This document shows positions 46,402-54,750 of a stretch of DNA of 64,000 nucleotides, one piece after another; the first letter of the stretch is position 1; each line of letters starts with the position of its first letter. Origin of the DNA: Flavobacterium lacus (GTDB lineage: Bacteria > Bacteroidota > Bacteroidia > Flavobacteriales > Flavobacteriaceae); the NCBI RefSeq assembly GCF_003268815.1, contig NZ_QLSV01000003.1, positions 124,001 to 188,000 of the forward strand. The letters run 5' to 3'. The notes beneath the pieces were generated by a model. It did no database searches. It worked only from the letters and a program-made list of their open reading frames with translations, and was not told the DNA's origin. Both the position numbers and the translations under genes were made by a program.

Positions 46402-47673
46402 ATGACAATTTTACTCCTTGGTTCTGGCGGTCGCGAACATGCGTTGGCCTGGAAAATGCTTCAAAGTTCGCACTGTTCCAAACTTTTCGTGGCTCCCGGA
46501 AATGCGGGAACAGCTTCAATTGCAACAAATATTTCAATGCAACCAACCGATTTTGAATCGATTAAAAAGTTTGTAATTGAAGAAAATGTTCAAATGGTTG
46601 TCGTTGGACCCGAAGATCCATTAGTAGCCGGAATTTTCGATTTTTTAAAAAATGATAACGATTTAAAATCAATTCCGGTAATTGGGCCATCAAAAGAAGG
46701 AGCAAAATTGGAAGGAAGTAAAGAATATGCCAAAGAATTTTTGACCAAACATAAAATTCCGACGGCGGCCTATGATAGTTTTACGGTTTCAACCGTTGAA
46801 AAAGGATGTAAATTTTTAGAAACTTTAGCACCGCCTTACGTTTTAAAAGCAGATGGTTTAGCGGCCGGTAAAGGCGTGGTGATTTTAAACGATTTAGCCG
46901 AAGCAAAAACCGAATTGCGAAACATGCTTGTGCATCAAAAATTTGGGAATGCCAGTTCAAAAGTGGTTATCGAAGAATTTTTAGACGGAATTGAATTAAG
47001 TTGCTTCGTTTTAACCGATGGGAAAAACTATAAAATTCTTCCCACAGCCAAAGATTATAAACGAATTGGCGAAGGCGATACCGGCTTGAATACCGGCGGA
47101 ATGGGAGCTGTATCACCCGTTCCTTTTGTTGATGCTGTGTTGATGGAAAAAATAGAAGCACGCATCGTTAAACCCACCATCGAAGGTCTTCAAAAAGACG
47201 GAATCGAATACAAAGGTTTTGTTTTTATCGGTTTAATCAATGTGAAAGGCGAACCAATGGTGATTGAATACAATGTTCGAATGGGTGATCCCGAAACCGA
47301 AGTAGTCATGCCAAGAATAAAATCAGACTTAGTTGAATTGTTTTTGGCCGTAGCCAATGAAAAATTAGACGAAGTTTCACTTGAAATCGATTCCAGAAGT
47401 GCTACAACAATCATGATCGTTTCAGGCGGTTATCCGGAAGATTTCGAAAAAGGTAAAACTATTACCGGAATTGAAAATGTGCAAGATTCCATCGTTTTTC
47501 ATGCCGGAACAAAACTTGAAAACGGGAACATCGTTTCAAATGGCGGCCGCGTTCTTGCCGTAACGTCCTATGGAAATGATTTTAATGAAGCTATAAAAAA
47601 ATCTTACCAAAGTATAGAAAGACTACATTTTGATAAGATGTATTATAGAAAAGATATCGGATTTGATCTTTAA
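46402..47673 (+). CDS. purD: Phosphoribosylamine--glycine ligase (GAR synthetase)
   Basis: 423 residues, ATP-grasp fold. It joins phosphoribosylamine and glycine in purine synthesis. Motifs: LLLGSGGREHALAWK, NAGTASIA, VVGPEDPLVAGI, LKADGLAAGKGVVI (nucleotide loop), EFLDGIELSCFVLTDG, TGGMGAVSPVP and YNVRMGDPETEVVMP. It begins right after the polysaccharide operon, transcribed divergently from the CapK-like gene; no purine riboswitch was recognised upstream. Confidence 0.97.
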   Translation: MTILLLGSGGREHALAWKMLQSSHCSKLFVAPGNAGTASIATNISMQPTDFESIKKFVIEENVQMVVVGPEDPLVAGIFDFLKNDNDLKSIPVIGPSKEGAKLEGSKEYAKEFLTKHKIPTAAYDSFTVSTVEKGCKFLETLAPPYVLKADGLAAGKGVVILNDLAEAKTELRNMLVHQKFGNASSKVVIEEFLDGIELSCFVLTDGKNYKILPTAKDYKRIGEGDTGLNTGGMGAVSPVPFVDAVLMEKIEARIVKPTIEGLQKDGIEYKGFVFIGLINVKGEPMVIEYNVRMGDPETEVVMPRIKSDLVELFLAVANEKLDEVSLEIDSRSATTIMIVSGGYPEDFEKGKTITGIENVQDSIVFHAGTKLENGNIVSNGGRVLAVTSYGNDFNEAIKKSYQSIERLHFDKMYYRKDIGFDL

Positions 47674-47701
47674 AAAAATAAGAATTTGCAAATCTTAACT
47701 C

Positions 47702-47932
47702 CTATTTAAAAAAAGAATGAGCCGTTGTATCTTGGTTTTCTTCGTTGTTTGCTTTGTGTAATTTTAATTGTTTTATCCAATATACGATGGCTGCAGAACA
47801 AATAATCATAAACAAAAAGTTGATTGTGTTTGCACCAAACCAACTAGATAATTCTAATCCTCTCAAAGCGTCAAATGGAGCGAAAAGTAAATCAACAAAC
47901 AAATATTGTATTCCTTCGAAAAATGCTTTCAT
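47702..47932 (-). CDS. DUF6341 family small membrane protein
   Basis: 76 residues from MKAFFEGIQYLFVDLLFAPFDALRGLE. One amphipathic segment is followed by a membrane helix (TINFLFMIICSAAIVYWI) and a polar tail. This fits the flavobacterial family DUF6341. The ORF extends to 47992, but a promoter (TTG at 47987-47989 with TACTTTTG at 47960-47967) lies inside that extension. Transcription would therefore start near 47953, so ATG 47932 is the start. Function unknown; it is divergent from DUF6427. Confidence 0.7.
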   Translation of the reverse strand: MKAFFEGIQYLFVDLLFAPFDALRGLELSSWFGANTINFLFMIICSAAIVYWIKQLKLHKANNEENQDTTAHSFFK

Positions 47933-47959
47933 GGTATAAAGTATTATATTTACAACCAC

Positions 47960-47989
47960 AAAAGTATAAAATATCCTTATGATTGCAAG
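47960..47989 (-). promoter_or_regulatory. Bacteroidota promoter for the DUF6341 gene
   Basis: TTG (47987-47989) is separated by 19 bp from TACTTTTG (47960-47967), matching the TTG-N19-TAnnTTTG consensus of Bacteroidota. It is the best-formed promoter in the window. It sits across the start codon of the divergent DUF6427 gene (47979). Confidence 0.65.
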
Positions 47990-48908
47990 CATTTTTAGTA
48001 AATCAAGACCATTTAATTATGTTTTAGTTACTTTTTTATTAGTTTTGAGTTATTCTCTCTTTCAAATTCACACTTCCAGCGCTTCTACTTCTATGTTTGA
48101 AGGGGCTCAAAAGGTTGTAATTTTAGTACTTTTAGTTGCGTCACTTTTTGTCACAAATTTTATCACAAAACGAAACGGATTAAGTAAAGACAACAGTTTT
48201 TCGGTACTTTTTTTTGTTTCTTTTTTATTATTTATTCCTTCAGCGTTTGATAATTTTAAATTGATACTATCCTCTTTTTTCATTTTATTGGCCATGCGAA
48301 GATTAATTTCGATGAAATCATTGCTCACGCCAAAAGAAAAAATATTTGATGCTTCGTTATGGATTTTCATTGCCGCATTATTTCATTTTTGGAGTATTTT
48401 ATTCATTTTTATCGTTTTTGTTTCCATCATCTTTCACGTTTCCGGGGATTATCGAAATTGGGTGCTACCTTTTATCGCTTTTTTTACGGTGGGAATTCTT
48501 TTTATATTTTTTTCGTTATTAATTGATAAAGAATGGCTAAATGTGGTGTGGAACCAAACCGGAACCGATTTTAAATTTTACTATTTAGAAAAATCAGCAA
48601 GTAATGCAGCACTGGTTTTGTTTGCACTTTTTTCTGTAGTTTTTCTAATTTCAATGATTTTCACGTTATCAAAACGACCAATAATCATGTTGGCATCGTA
48701 TAAAAAAGTGATTTTTATTTTTTTAATAAGTGTGCTGATTTACATCATTTCTCCTGAAAAGTCTAATGCTTTGCTCCTTTTTGGATTAATGCCACTTTCC
48801 ATTTTGGCAACAGGTTTTGTAGAAATGAGTAGGGATACTGTTTTAAAAGAAATTATAACCGCATCTGTTCTGGCCTGCGGGATTTTACTTTTTATCTTTC
48901 AGCTATAA
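47979..48908 (+). CDS. DUF6427 family membrane protein
   Basis: 309 residues with about 8-9 membrane helices. MIASIFSKSRPFNYVLVTFLL opens the first, and later ones include LSFFFSLLIDKEW-like and VIFIFLISVLIYIISPEKSNALLLFGLMP regions. The family is known from flavobacteria (DUF6427), without assigned function. Its stop overlaps the converging upp stop region by 6 bp. Its neighbour DUF6341 is divergent, with overlapping regulatory DNA. Confidence 0.7.
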   Translation: MIASIFSKSRPFNYVLVTFLLVLSYSLFQIHTSSASTSMFEGAQKVVILVLLVASLFVTNFITKRNGLSKDNSFSVLFFVSFLLFIPSAFDNFKLILSSFFILLAMRRLISMKSLLTPKEKIFDASLWIFIAALFHFWSILFIFIVFVSIIFHVSGDYRNWVLPFIAFFTVGILFIFFSLLIDKEWLNVVWNQTGTDFKFYYLEKSASNAALVLFALFSVVFLISMIFTLSKRPIIMLASYKKVIFIFLISVLIYIISPEKSNALLLFGLMPLSILATGFVEMSRDTVLKEIITASVLACGILLFIFQL

Positions 48909-49556
48909 TTTTACACCGTAAGCCAAATCGCCTGCGTCACCCAAACCGGGAACAATGTAGTTTTTGTCGTTTAATTTTTCATCCAAAGCGGCAACCCACA
49001 AGTGGCAATTGGCAGGAAGATTTTTTTCTAAATAAGCAATACCTTCCGGAGTAGCAATGACCACAGCAATATGAATTTCTTTTGGTTTTTGTTCCAAATG
49101 TAATTTATTCAAAACAGCCACAATCGATTGACCCGTGGCTAACATCGGATCAATTAAAATCAAGGTTTTGTTTTCAAAGGAAGGAGCCGCTTGGTATTCG
49201 ACCAAAATATCAAAATAATCATCATTGTTCGGATGATGACGATAAGCCGATACAAATCCGTTTTCGGCATTGTCAAAAATGTTCATAAAGCCTGTATGCA
49301 AAGCTAAACCTGCTCTCAAAATGGAACACAAAACCACATGATCTTCTAACTCGGTAGTGTTTTTAATACCAAGAGGCGTTTGCACTGCAATAGGAACATA
49401 AGGAAGCGTTTTACTCAATTCATACGCCATGATTTCGCCTATTCGTTCAATGTTTTTTCGGAATCGCATGCTGTCTTTTTGCACAGAAACATCGCGAATT
49501 TGTGCCAAAAAATGATTGAGAATACTGTTTTGTTCCGAAATATAATGAAGATGCAT
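48903..49556 (-). CDS. upp: Uracil phosphoribosyltransferase
   Basis: 217 residues. It converts uracil and PRPP to UMP in pyrimidine salvage. The PRPP-binding motif is LILIDPMLATGQSIVAVLNKL. Other family features are VVLCSILRAGLALHTGFM and YIVPGLGDAGDLAYGVK at the C-terminus, which binds uracil. The length is normal. A -7 element (TACCTTTA at 49584-49591) lies 28 bp upstream in the divergent gap with DUF4254. Confidence 0.95.
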   Translation of the reverse strand: MHLHYISEQNSILNHFLAQIRDVSVQKDSMRFRKNIERIGEIMAYELSKTLPYVPIAVQTPLGIKNTTELEDHVVLCSILRAGLALHTGFMNIFDNAENGFVSAYRHHPNNDDYFDILVEYQAAPSFENKTLILIDPMLATGQSIVAVLNKLHLEQKPKEIHIAVVIATPEGIAYLEKNLPANCHLWVAALDEKLNDKNYIVPGLGDAGDLAYGVKL

Positions 49557-49583
49557 AAACGTTTTAGTTTTGAATTAGTTTGA

Positions 49584-49606
49584 TAAAGGTATAAAAAGTA
49601 TATTTG
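49584..49606. promoter_or_regulatory. Divergent promoter elements of upp and the DUF4254 gene
   Basis: TACCTTTA (49584-49591, minus strand) could serve upp and TATATTTG (49599-49606, plus strand) the DUF4254 gene. A TTTG at 49579-49582, 16 bp before the plus-strand element, may be its -33 partner. Confidence 0.45.
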
Positions 49607-49625
49607 TGTTTTAAAATTATATCGT

Positions 49626-50231
49626 ATGTTTTCACAAGTAGCCTTTTCTGTTTTTGAACAAAGTATAGCCGATTATCACATTCATGATGATGTAAATCAG
49701 CCCGTTAGCAATCCGTATCCAAAGGATAAAATAGAACATTTATTATATGCAAAAAATTGGGTGGATACCGTGCAATGGCATTTTGAAGATATCATTCGCG
49801 ACCCGCAAATTGATCCAGTAGCTGCTTTGGTTTTGAAAAGAAAAATCGATGCTTCCAATCAAGTTCGCACCGATATGGTGGAATATATCGATAGTTATTT
49901 TCTTCAAAAATACGGTCATGTTTCAGTAAAACCGGAAGCAAAAATCAACACAGAAAGTCCGGCTTGGGCAATTGACCGACTTTCAATTTTGGCTTTAAAA
50001 ATTTATCACATGAGTGAAGAGGCTATTAGAATCCAAGCTTCCGCAGAACACAGAGCTAAATGTCAAGAAAAATTAAACATTTTATTGGAACAAAAAAGCG
50101 ATATGTTTTCGTCGATCGATCAATTGTTGAAAGATATCGAAAGCGGTGATAAATTCATGAAAGTGTACAAACAAATGAAAATGTACAATGACGAAGAATT
50201 GAATCCGGTTTTGTACCAGAATAAGAAGTAA
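49626..50231 (+). CDS. DUF4254 family protein
   Basis: 201 residues, predicted all-helical, matching the Bacteroidota family DUF4254: MFSQVAFSVFEQSIADYH, HLLYAKNWVDTVQWHFEDIIRDP, LVLKRKIDASNQVRTDMVEYID and SPAWAIDRLSILALKIYHM. Function is not known. It is commonly found beside a GT9 heptosyltransferase, as here. This suggests a role in lipopolysaccharide core assembly, but that is only association. A dispersed palindrome separates it from the GT9 gene. Confidence 0.85.
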   Translation: MFSQVAFSVFEQSIADYHIHDDVNQPVSNPYPKDKIEHLLYAKNWVDTVQWHFEDIIRDPQIDPVAALVLKRKIDASNQVRTDMVEYIDSYFLQKYGHVSVKPEAKINTESPAWAIDRLSILALKIYHMSEEAIRIQASAEHRAKCQEKLNILLEQKSDMFSSIDQLLKDIESGDKFMKVYKQMKMYNDEELNPVLYQNKK

Positions 50232-50241
50232 GTTATTTTTG

Positions 50242-50305
50242 AACCATTAAGGAATTAAGAAAAATTAAGCATTGTAACTTAATGAACCTTAATTTCTTAA
50301 TGGTT
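50242..50305 (+). repeat. AACCATTAAG palindrome, copy 2
   Basis: AACCATTAAGGAATTAAG (50242-50259) pairs with 50288-50305 with one G-T mismatch. An inner stem (ATTAAG/CTTAAT) is in the loop. It lies 10 bp after the DUF4254 stop and 23 bp before the GT9 start. Confidence 0.75.
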
Positions 50306-50328
50306 TTTAATTTTTAAAAAATCATTCA

Positions 50329-51372
50329 TTGTCTCCCAAACCACAACATATCCTCGTCATCCGTCTCTCAGCCATGGGCGATGTGGCGATGATTGTTCCG
50401 GTTTTAAGAGCGTTGATTCAACAGTACCCAAACCTAAAAATTACCGTTGTTTCCAGACCATTCTTTAAACCGTTTTTCGACGGAATTCCAAATGTCAATT
50501 TCTTTGCGGTTGATCTTCAAAAACGCCACAAAGGATTTTTCGGATTACTTCGATTATATTCCGATTTAAAAAAATTGGAAATTGATGCCGTCGCCGATTT
50601 ACATAATGTTTTACGCTCAAAAGTTGTTCGAACCTTATTCGCTTTAAGTGGAAAAAAAGTAGCGTTTACAGACAAAGGAAGAGCAGAAAAGAAAGCCTTA
50701 ACGAGTTTGACAAACAAAGTTTTTAAACCCGTAAAACCAATGGTGGAGCGACATGTAGAAACCTTTGAAAAACTTGGATTTTCAGTTGATTTAGCTAATC
50801 CTCAATTTCCAACTATAGCAATTTTGTCAAATGAAATTCTGAAAATAACCGGAAATAAAACTCAAAATTGGGTCGGAATTGCACCTTTTGCTCAATATCA
50901 GAGTAAAGTTTATCCTTTAGATTTAATGCAAAAAGTGATTGATGAATTGGCTAAAAACACTTCAATCAAAATTTTTCTTTTTGGTGGTGGAAACGAAGAA
51001 ATTCAAAAATTAAATCAACTTCAAAACAATCATTCAAACGTAATCGTCTTAGCCGGAAAATTGAAATTTAATCAAGAATTAGAAGTAATTTCTAACTTAG
51101 ATGTTATGCTTTCTATGGATTCCGGAAATTCGCATATTGCAGCAATGCTAGGCGTGAAAGTCATCACACTTTGGGGAGCTACACATCCGTTTGCCGGATT
51201 TTCACCTTTCAATCAACCGTTGGAAAATTGTATAACTGCTGATAGAGAGAAATATCCGCTTTTACCAACTTCCATCTATGGAAATAAAAAAGTGGATGGT
51301 TATGACGATGTGATGCGAAGCATATCGGTTGAAAGTATTGTAAAAAAAATTTATTTTATTTTAAACCATTAA
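50329..51372 (+). CDS. Glycosyltransferase family 9 (heptosyltransferase-like)
   Basis: 347 residues starting at TTG 50329 (MSPKPQHILVIRLSAMGDVAMIVPVL). RLSAMGDVAM is the ADP-heptose:LPS heptosyltransferase signature. The C-terminal region has IFLFGGGNEEIQKL and DSGNSHIAAMLGVKVITLWGATHP, typical of GT9. There is no ATG before the signature, so TTG is the likely start. It would add heptose (or another sugar) to lipopolysaccharide core. A long palindrome follows immediately, overlapping the stop. Confidence 0.88.
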   Translation: MSPKPQHILVIRLSAMGDVAMIVPVLRALIQQYPNLKITVVSRPFFKPFFDGIPNVNFFAVDLQKRHKGFFGLLRLYSDLKKLEIDAVADLHNVLRSKVVRTLFALSGKKVAFTDKGRAEKKALTSLTNKVFKPVKPMVERHVETFEKLGFSVDLANPQFPTIAILSNEILKITGNKTQNWVGIAPFAQYQSKVYPLDLMQKVIDELAKNTSIKIFLFGGGNEEIQKLNQLQNNHSNVIVLAGKLKFNQELEVISNLDVMLSMDSGNSHIAAMLGVKVITLWGATHPFAGFSPFNQPLENCITADREKYPLLPTSIYGNKKVDGYDDVMRSISVESIVKKIYFILNH

Positions 51373-51430
51373 GTAATTAAGGTTCATTAAGGTGTTGTAG
51401 TCTTAATGAACCTTAATTACTTAATGGTTT
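51363..51430 (+). repeat. AACCATTAAG palindrome, copy 3 (29-bp perfect stem)
   Basis: The arms 51363-51391 and 51402-51430 are perfect inverted copies of 29 bp with a 10-base loop. It begins at AAACCATTAAGTAATTAAG. It overlaps the GT9 stop codon and ends just before the stop of the converging DUF-type gene. It is longer than a normal terminator and can act on both strands. Confidence 0.85.
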
Positions 51431-51433
51431 TTA

Positions 51434-51742
51434 TTATAAATAGATCTTATTGTCTTTGCAAATCTCTAAAATATAGGTTTTTAGATTTGAAATCGCGTCG
51501 GCATAATTTGGAGCTTCATAACCAAATCGTTCGTGTTCCAGCTGTTCTTTTTCCATCGCATTACAACCTTTAATTACTTCGCGAATCATATCGAGCATTA
51601 TTAATTCTTTGTTGTTGGTTTTTTCAAATTTGAAATCCACTAATTCATCTTCCAAACGGTCGCAATACTCCAAAAGCTCTTGCACTTCCGGTTCATCCAA
51701 AAGGTCTTGAGCTTTTTTAAATATTTCCAGTTTGTTTTTCAT
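51434..51742 (-). CDS. Hypothetical helical protein
   Basis: 102 residues from MKNKLEIFKKAQDLLDEPEV (two extra codons precede). It is acidic and helical, with a run of Glu and Leu (LLEYCDRLEDELVDFKFE), and it ends in ICKDNKIYL. I do not recognise a family. A coiled-coil or small adaptor is possible. It converges with the GT9 gene across a shared palindrome, and is downstream of a ferredoxin-type reductase on the same strand. Confidence 0.5.
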   Translation of the reverse strand: MKNKLEIFKKAQDLLDEPEVQELLEYCDRLEDELVDFKFEKTNNKELIMLDMIREVIKGCNAMEKEQLEHERFGYEAPNYADAISNLKTYILEICKDNKIYL

Positions 51743-51826
51743 AATCAATTACAAAAATCAATAGCAATTTCAAAAGTCAAAATTTAAACCTTAACTCGCA
51801 ACTCGCAACCTTTCAACTCGCAACCG

Positions 51827-52879
51827 TTAAACATCATCATAATCCACAAAAATTTCACTCGAAGTCGGATGAGCTTGGCAAGTTAAAATCAATCCTTCGG
51901 CAATTTCACCATCGGTTAAAATGGTATTTTTTTTCATTTCGGCAGTACCTTTAGAAATTCGAGCGATACAGCTGCTGCAAATTCCGCCTTGACAAGAATA
52001 CGGAGCATCTAAACCTTGTTTTAACGCTGCTTCCAATAAGGTTTGCTTTTGCGACATTTCAAAAGAAGTTTCATCGCCATCTACCAAAACCGTGATTTTT
52101 GTGTGACCTTCTAATGATTTTTGTACTTGATTTTCAGTTGAAGAAGCAGTAAATAATTCAAATTTAATATCTTTTTCCTTAACATTGTTTTCTTTCAAAA
52201 CATTACTCACAGTGTTAATCATTTCTTCCGGTCCGCATAGATAGAATTTATCAAATTCTTTTTCTTTATGCTTGTTTTTCAAGACAAAATTCACCGTTGA
52301 TTTTTCAATTCTTCCAAATAATTGATCATCGGCTTTTTGCTGACTAAAAACATAATGAACAAAAAATCTGCCCACATATTTCAACTGCAAATCGTGCAAT
52401 TGGTTGTAAAAAATCGTTTCATTACTCGATTTATTTCCATAAACCAGCACAAAAGAACTGTCTGGTTCTTTTTCTAAAACGGTTTGCAAAATCGACATTA
52501 CCGGCGTAATTCCGCTTCCCGCCACAAAAGCAGCATAATTTTTCAATCGTTTAGGATCTGGTTCAAATGTGAATTTCCCTTCGGGAGTTCCAACTTCCAA
52601 CACTTTTCCAACCGTTAATTGCTCATTCGCAAACTTAGAAAAGTATCCATTTTTGATTGATTTAATGGCAATTCGCAATTCACGACTTTCCGGTGTAGAA
52701 CAAATAGAGTAAGCACGACGAATTTCATTTCCGTCTAAAGTGAGCTTTAAGTTGATGTATTGTCCGGCCACAAAACGATAGTTGGCTTGAAGTTCGGCCG
52801 GAACTTGAAATAGAACAGAAACGGCTTCCGGTGTTTCACGAGTGATTTCTTTGACCGCTAATTTATAGAAAGTTGACAT
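51827..52879 (-). CDS. Ferredoxin-type NAD(P)H reductase with C-terminal 2Fe-2S domain
   Basis: 350 residues. An FAD-binding domain (RRAYSICSTPESRELRI), an NAD-binding domain (FVAGSGITPVMSIL, FYLCGPEEMINTV) and a C-terminal plant-type ferredoxin domain with PYSCQGGICSSC and a later Cys in LILTCQAHP. This order is that of PaaK-type phenylacetate-CoA oxygenase reductases and related Hmp/HcaD-like electron-transfer enzymes. The oxygenase partner genes are not adjacent, so its partner is unknown. A -7 element lies 16 bp upstream. Confidence 0.9.
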   Translation of the reverse strand: MSTFYKLAVKEITRETPEAVSVLFQVPAELQANYRFVAGQYINLKLTLDGNEIRRAYSICSTPESRELRIAIKSIKNGYFSKFANEQLTVGKVLEVGTPEGKFTFEPDPKRLKNYAAFVAGSGITPVMSILQTVLEKEPDSSFVLVYGNKSSNETIFYNQLHDLQLKYVGRFFVHYVFSQQKADDQLFGRIEKSTVNFVLKNKHKEKEFDKFYLCGPEEMINTVSNVLKENNVKEKDIKFELFTASSTENQVQKSLEGHTKITVLVDGDETSFEMSQKQTLLEAALKQGLDAPYSCQGGICSSCIARISKGTAEMKKNTILTDGEIAEGLILTCQAHPTSSEIFVDYDDV

Positions 52880-52894
52880 GGATTAATTTTTTTA

Positions 52895-52902
52895 CAAAGG
52901 TA
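52895..52902 (-). promoter_or_regulatory. Bacteroidota -7 element for the reductase gene
   Basis: TACCTTTG on the minus strand, an exact TAnnTTTG match, 16 bp before the reductase ATG, inside the divergent gap with padR. Confidence 0.5.
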
Positions 52903-52943
52903 ATAAACCACAGTTTTTGAAAACAGCATATTTTTTAAAAATT

Positions 52944-52985
52944 TATACATAAGAGTTTTATGTATAAGAAAGTTATGTATATTTG
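52944..52985 (+). promoter_or_regulatory. PadR-type operator overlapping the padR promoter
   Basis: TATACATAA (52944-52952) and TTATGTATA (52958-52966) form a perfect inverted repeat with a 5-base spacer. A third half-site TTATGTATA (52973-52981) overlaps the -7 element TATATTTG (52978-52985). AT-rich ATGTAT half-sites are typical of PadR operators, so autoregulation is likely. The divergent reductase promoter is only 40 bp away and could also be affected. Confidence 0.7.
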
Positions 52986-53004
52986 TGTTTCAAATTAGCA
53001 ACAA

Positions 53005-53340
53005 ATGAAAAATTCATCACTATACAAAGGAAGTCTTAACACAATAATTATGAAGCTTTTAGAGGAAAAAGGCCGCATGTATGGTTATGAAATTACGCAG
53101 AAAGTAAAAGCCATCACGTTAGGCGAATTAAACATTACCGAAGGTGCTTTGTATCCCGCTTTACACAAACTGGAAGCGGAAGGTTTGCTAGAAGTGGAAG
53201 TAGAAAAGGTAGATAATCGCTTGCGGAAATACTATAAACTTACTGAAAAAGGCAACAAAGAAACCGTGAACCGATTGGCTGAATTGGAAGAATTTATCAA
53301 GAATATGCAAAATATTGTGAATCCTAAATTGAGTTATTAA
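53005..53340 (+). CDS. PadR family transcriptional regulator
   Basis: 111 residues, a winged-helix PadR protein: SLNTIIMKLLEEKGRMYGYEITQKVK, NITEGALYPALHKLEAEGLLEVE, RKYYKLTEKGNKE. It is a short PadR of the dimeric type without a large C-terminal domain. It heads a tight operon: only 1 bp to the next gene, then 2 bp. An operator-like palindrome overlaps its promoter. PadR regulators in this setting often respond to small molecules or membrane stress. Confidence 0.9.
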   Translation: MKNSSLYKGSLNTIIMKLLEEKGRMYGYEITQKVKAITLGELNITEGALYPALHKLEAEGLLEVEVEKVDNRLRKYYKLTEKGNKETVNRLAELEEFIKNMQNIVNPKLSY

Positions 53341-53341
53341 G

Positions 53342-53974
53342 ATGAAAGCAACAAAAGAAAATTTAGATTTAATAGATCGATACCTTGAACAACGAAAGCT
53401 TGATTTTTTAGATTATAAACTAGAGATTAAAGATCATATTGCATCGCAAGTAGAAGATTTATGTGAAAAACAAAATATCAATTTTGAAGATGCTTTGCCA
53501 AAAGTATTGAAAGAATGGGAGCCAAGTTTAATTTTAAAAAGTAGTATTTGGATAAGTAATAAAGACAGTTTTCCGGCTATAGTTATAAGTGGAATTAAAA
53601 AGCGTTACTTGATTTATAATAGTATTATTCTTCCGGTTATGATTGTTTTTTTTGTTTTACAATTTATTTTTAAGAATGAATTCGAAAACGAAAACACGAG
53701 CAAACTATTATTCATAGTAAGTACAAGTTTGTCCTTACTCTTGTCTGTTTTGCGTTATTTTACATTTAGGAGCAATTATCAAACGAGCTATTCTTATGAA
53801 TTTAATCGAATCTACAAAATGGCAATAATGTTTTGGTGTTTTGATATGATGTTTTATTACAACTCAGGAATTACGACTATACTCTTCAAGGCAATGGTTG
53901 TTACTTATTTTCCAATTGCAATTTATAGTTTCTTAAAACATATGCAATTTAAAAACCGAGTAATTAATTTATAA
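53342..53974 (+). CDS. PadR-linked membrane protein, HAAS/DUF1700-like
   Basis: 210 residues. An N-terminal soluble helical domain of about 65 residues (IDRYLEQRKLDFLDYKLEIKDHIASQVEDL, FEDALPKVLKEW) is followed by four membrane helices from about residue 87. The N-terminal pattern of a helix with DH, then an Glu/Asp-Ala-Leu helix, resembles HAAS/DUF1700 domains that sit beside PadR regulators in other phyla. It is a paralogue of the next protein by that pattern. Function may be signalling or transporter control, by inference only. Confidence 0.6.
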   Translation: MKATKENLDLIDRYLEQRKLDFLDYKLEIKDHIASQVEDLCEKQNINFEDALPKVLKEWEPSLILKSSIWISNKDSFPAIVISGIKKRYLIYNSIILPVMIVFFVLQFIFKNEFENENTSKLLFIVSTSLSLLLSVLRYFTFRSNYQTSYSYEFNRIYKMAIMFWCFDMMFYYNSGITTILFKAMVVTYFPIAIYSFLKHMQFKNRVINL

Positions 53975-53976
53975 AC

Positions 53977-54675
53977 ATGAAATTATCAGACGAGCAAATT
54001 CAAAGACTCTACCGCTTTACCCGCGAACATTTTGTAGAACACTACGATTTGCAAACCGAATTGGTCGATCATCTTTCTAATGCAATTGAAGAAGAATGGA
54101 AAGAAAATCCAAAATTATCTTTTGAAGAAGCCTTGCAAAAAGAATTCAAAAAGTTTGGTGTTTTTGGGTTTATGGATGTGGTAGAAAAGAGGCAATCGGC
54201 TTTAAGTAAAAAATATCATTTATTAATTTGGAAACATTTTAAAGAATTTTTTACCATTCCAAAACTTATTATTACTATTTCATTAGTGGTTGGCTTATTT
54301 TATTTTTTTAAATACATTTTCTTTTATGAACTTATGGGAATTGGAATGATTCTTTGGTTTGTTTTGTTGATAGCTGCCTTAGTTTATGAAAAGCGAAAAA
54401 TGAAAAAGAGAAAAAATCAAACCGGAAAGAAATGGATGTTTGAAGAAATTATTTATGGATATGGCTCTTTTTCAGCAGTTTTTGCATTCCCAATCCACAT
54501 GATTAATATTTTTTCAAATCACGGAAACGGAATCCCTAACGATTATATTCTTTTTGGGATTAGTTTGTTTCTTGTTGCTGTTTTTTTAGGATCTTACGTC
54601 GTGGTAAAAATCATCCCCTCCAAAGCCGAAGAATATCTCAAACAAACGTATCCTGAATATGCTTTTTCAAATTAA
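53977..54675 (+). CDS. PadR-linked membrane protein, HAAS/DUF1700-like (paralogue)
   Basis: 232 residues with the same layout as the previous gene. The N-terminal soluble domain has FVEHYDLQTELVDHLSNAIEEEW and LSFEEALQKEFKKFG, and four membrane helices follow from about residue 95. The two proteins share the Y/D-x-x-E-x-x-DH and F-E-E/D-A-L spacing but otherwise differ. The start is 2 bp after the previous stop, so both are translated from one mRNA with PadR. Confidence 0.6.
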   Translation: MKLSDEQIQRLYRFTREHFVEHYDLQTELVDHLSNAIEEEWKENPKLSFEEALQKEFKKFGVFGFMDVVEKRQSALSKKYHLLIWKHFKEFFTIPKLIITISLVVGLFYFFKYIFFYELMGIGMILWFVLLIAALVYEKRKMKKRKNQTGKKWMFEEIIYGYGSFSAVFAFPIHMINIFSNHGNGIPNDYILFGISLFLVAVFLGSYVVVKIIPSKAEEYLKQTYPEYAFSN

Positions 54676-54750
54676 AATGTAACAAAACGTTAAAAGTGTA
54701 GTCAAACATTCAAACCAAAGTAGAAAAATAACCACCAAACCAACCCACTT

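Noticed and set aside
15943..49583. Several 60-140-codon ORFs opposite or inside firm genes (for example at 21232-21648, 22059-22364, 38758-39102, 44757-45095)
   Set aside because: All overlap strong coding genes in another frame and show no family motif; they are shadows.
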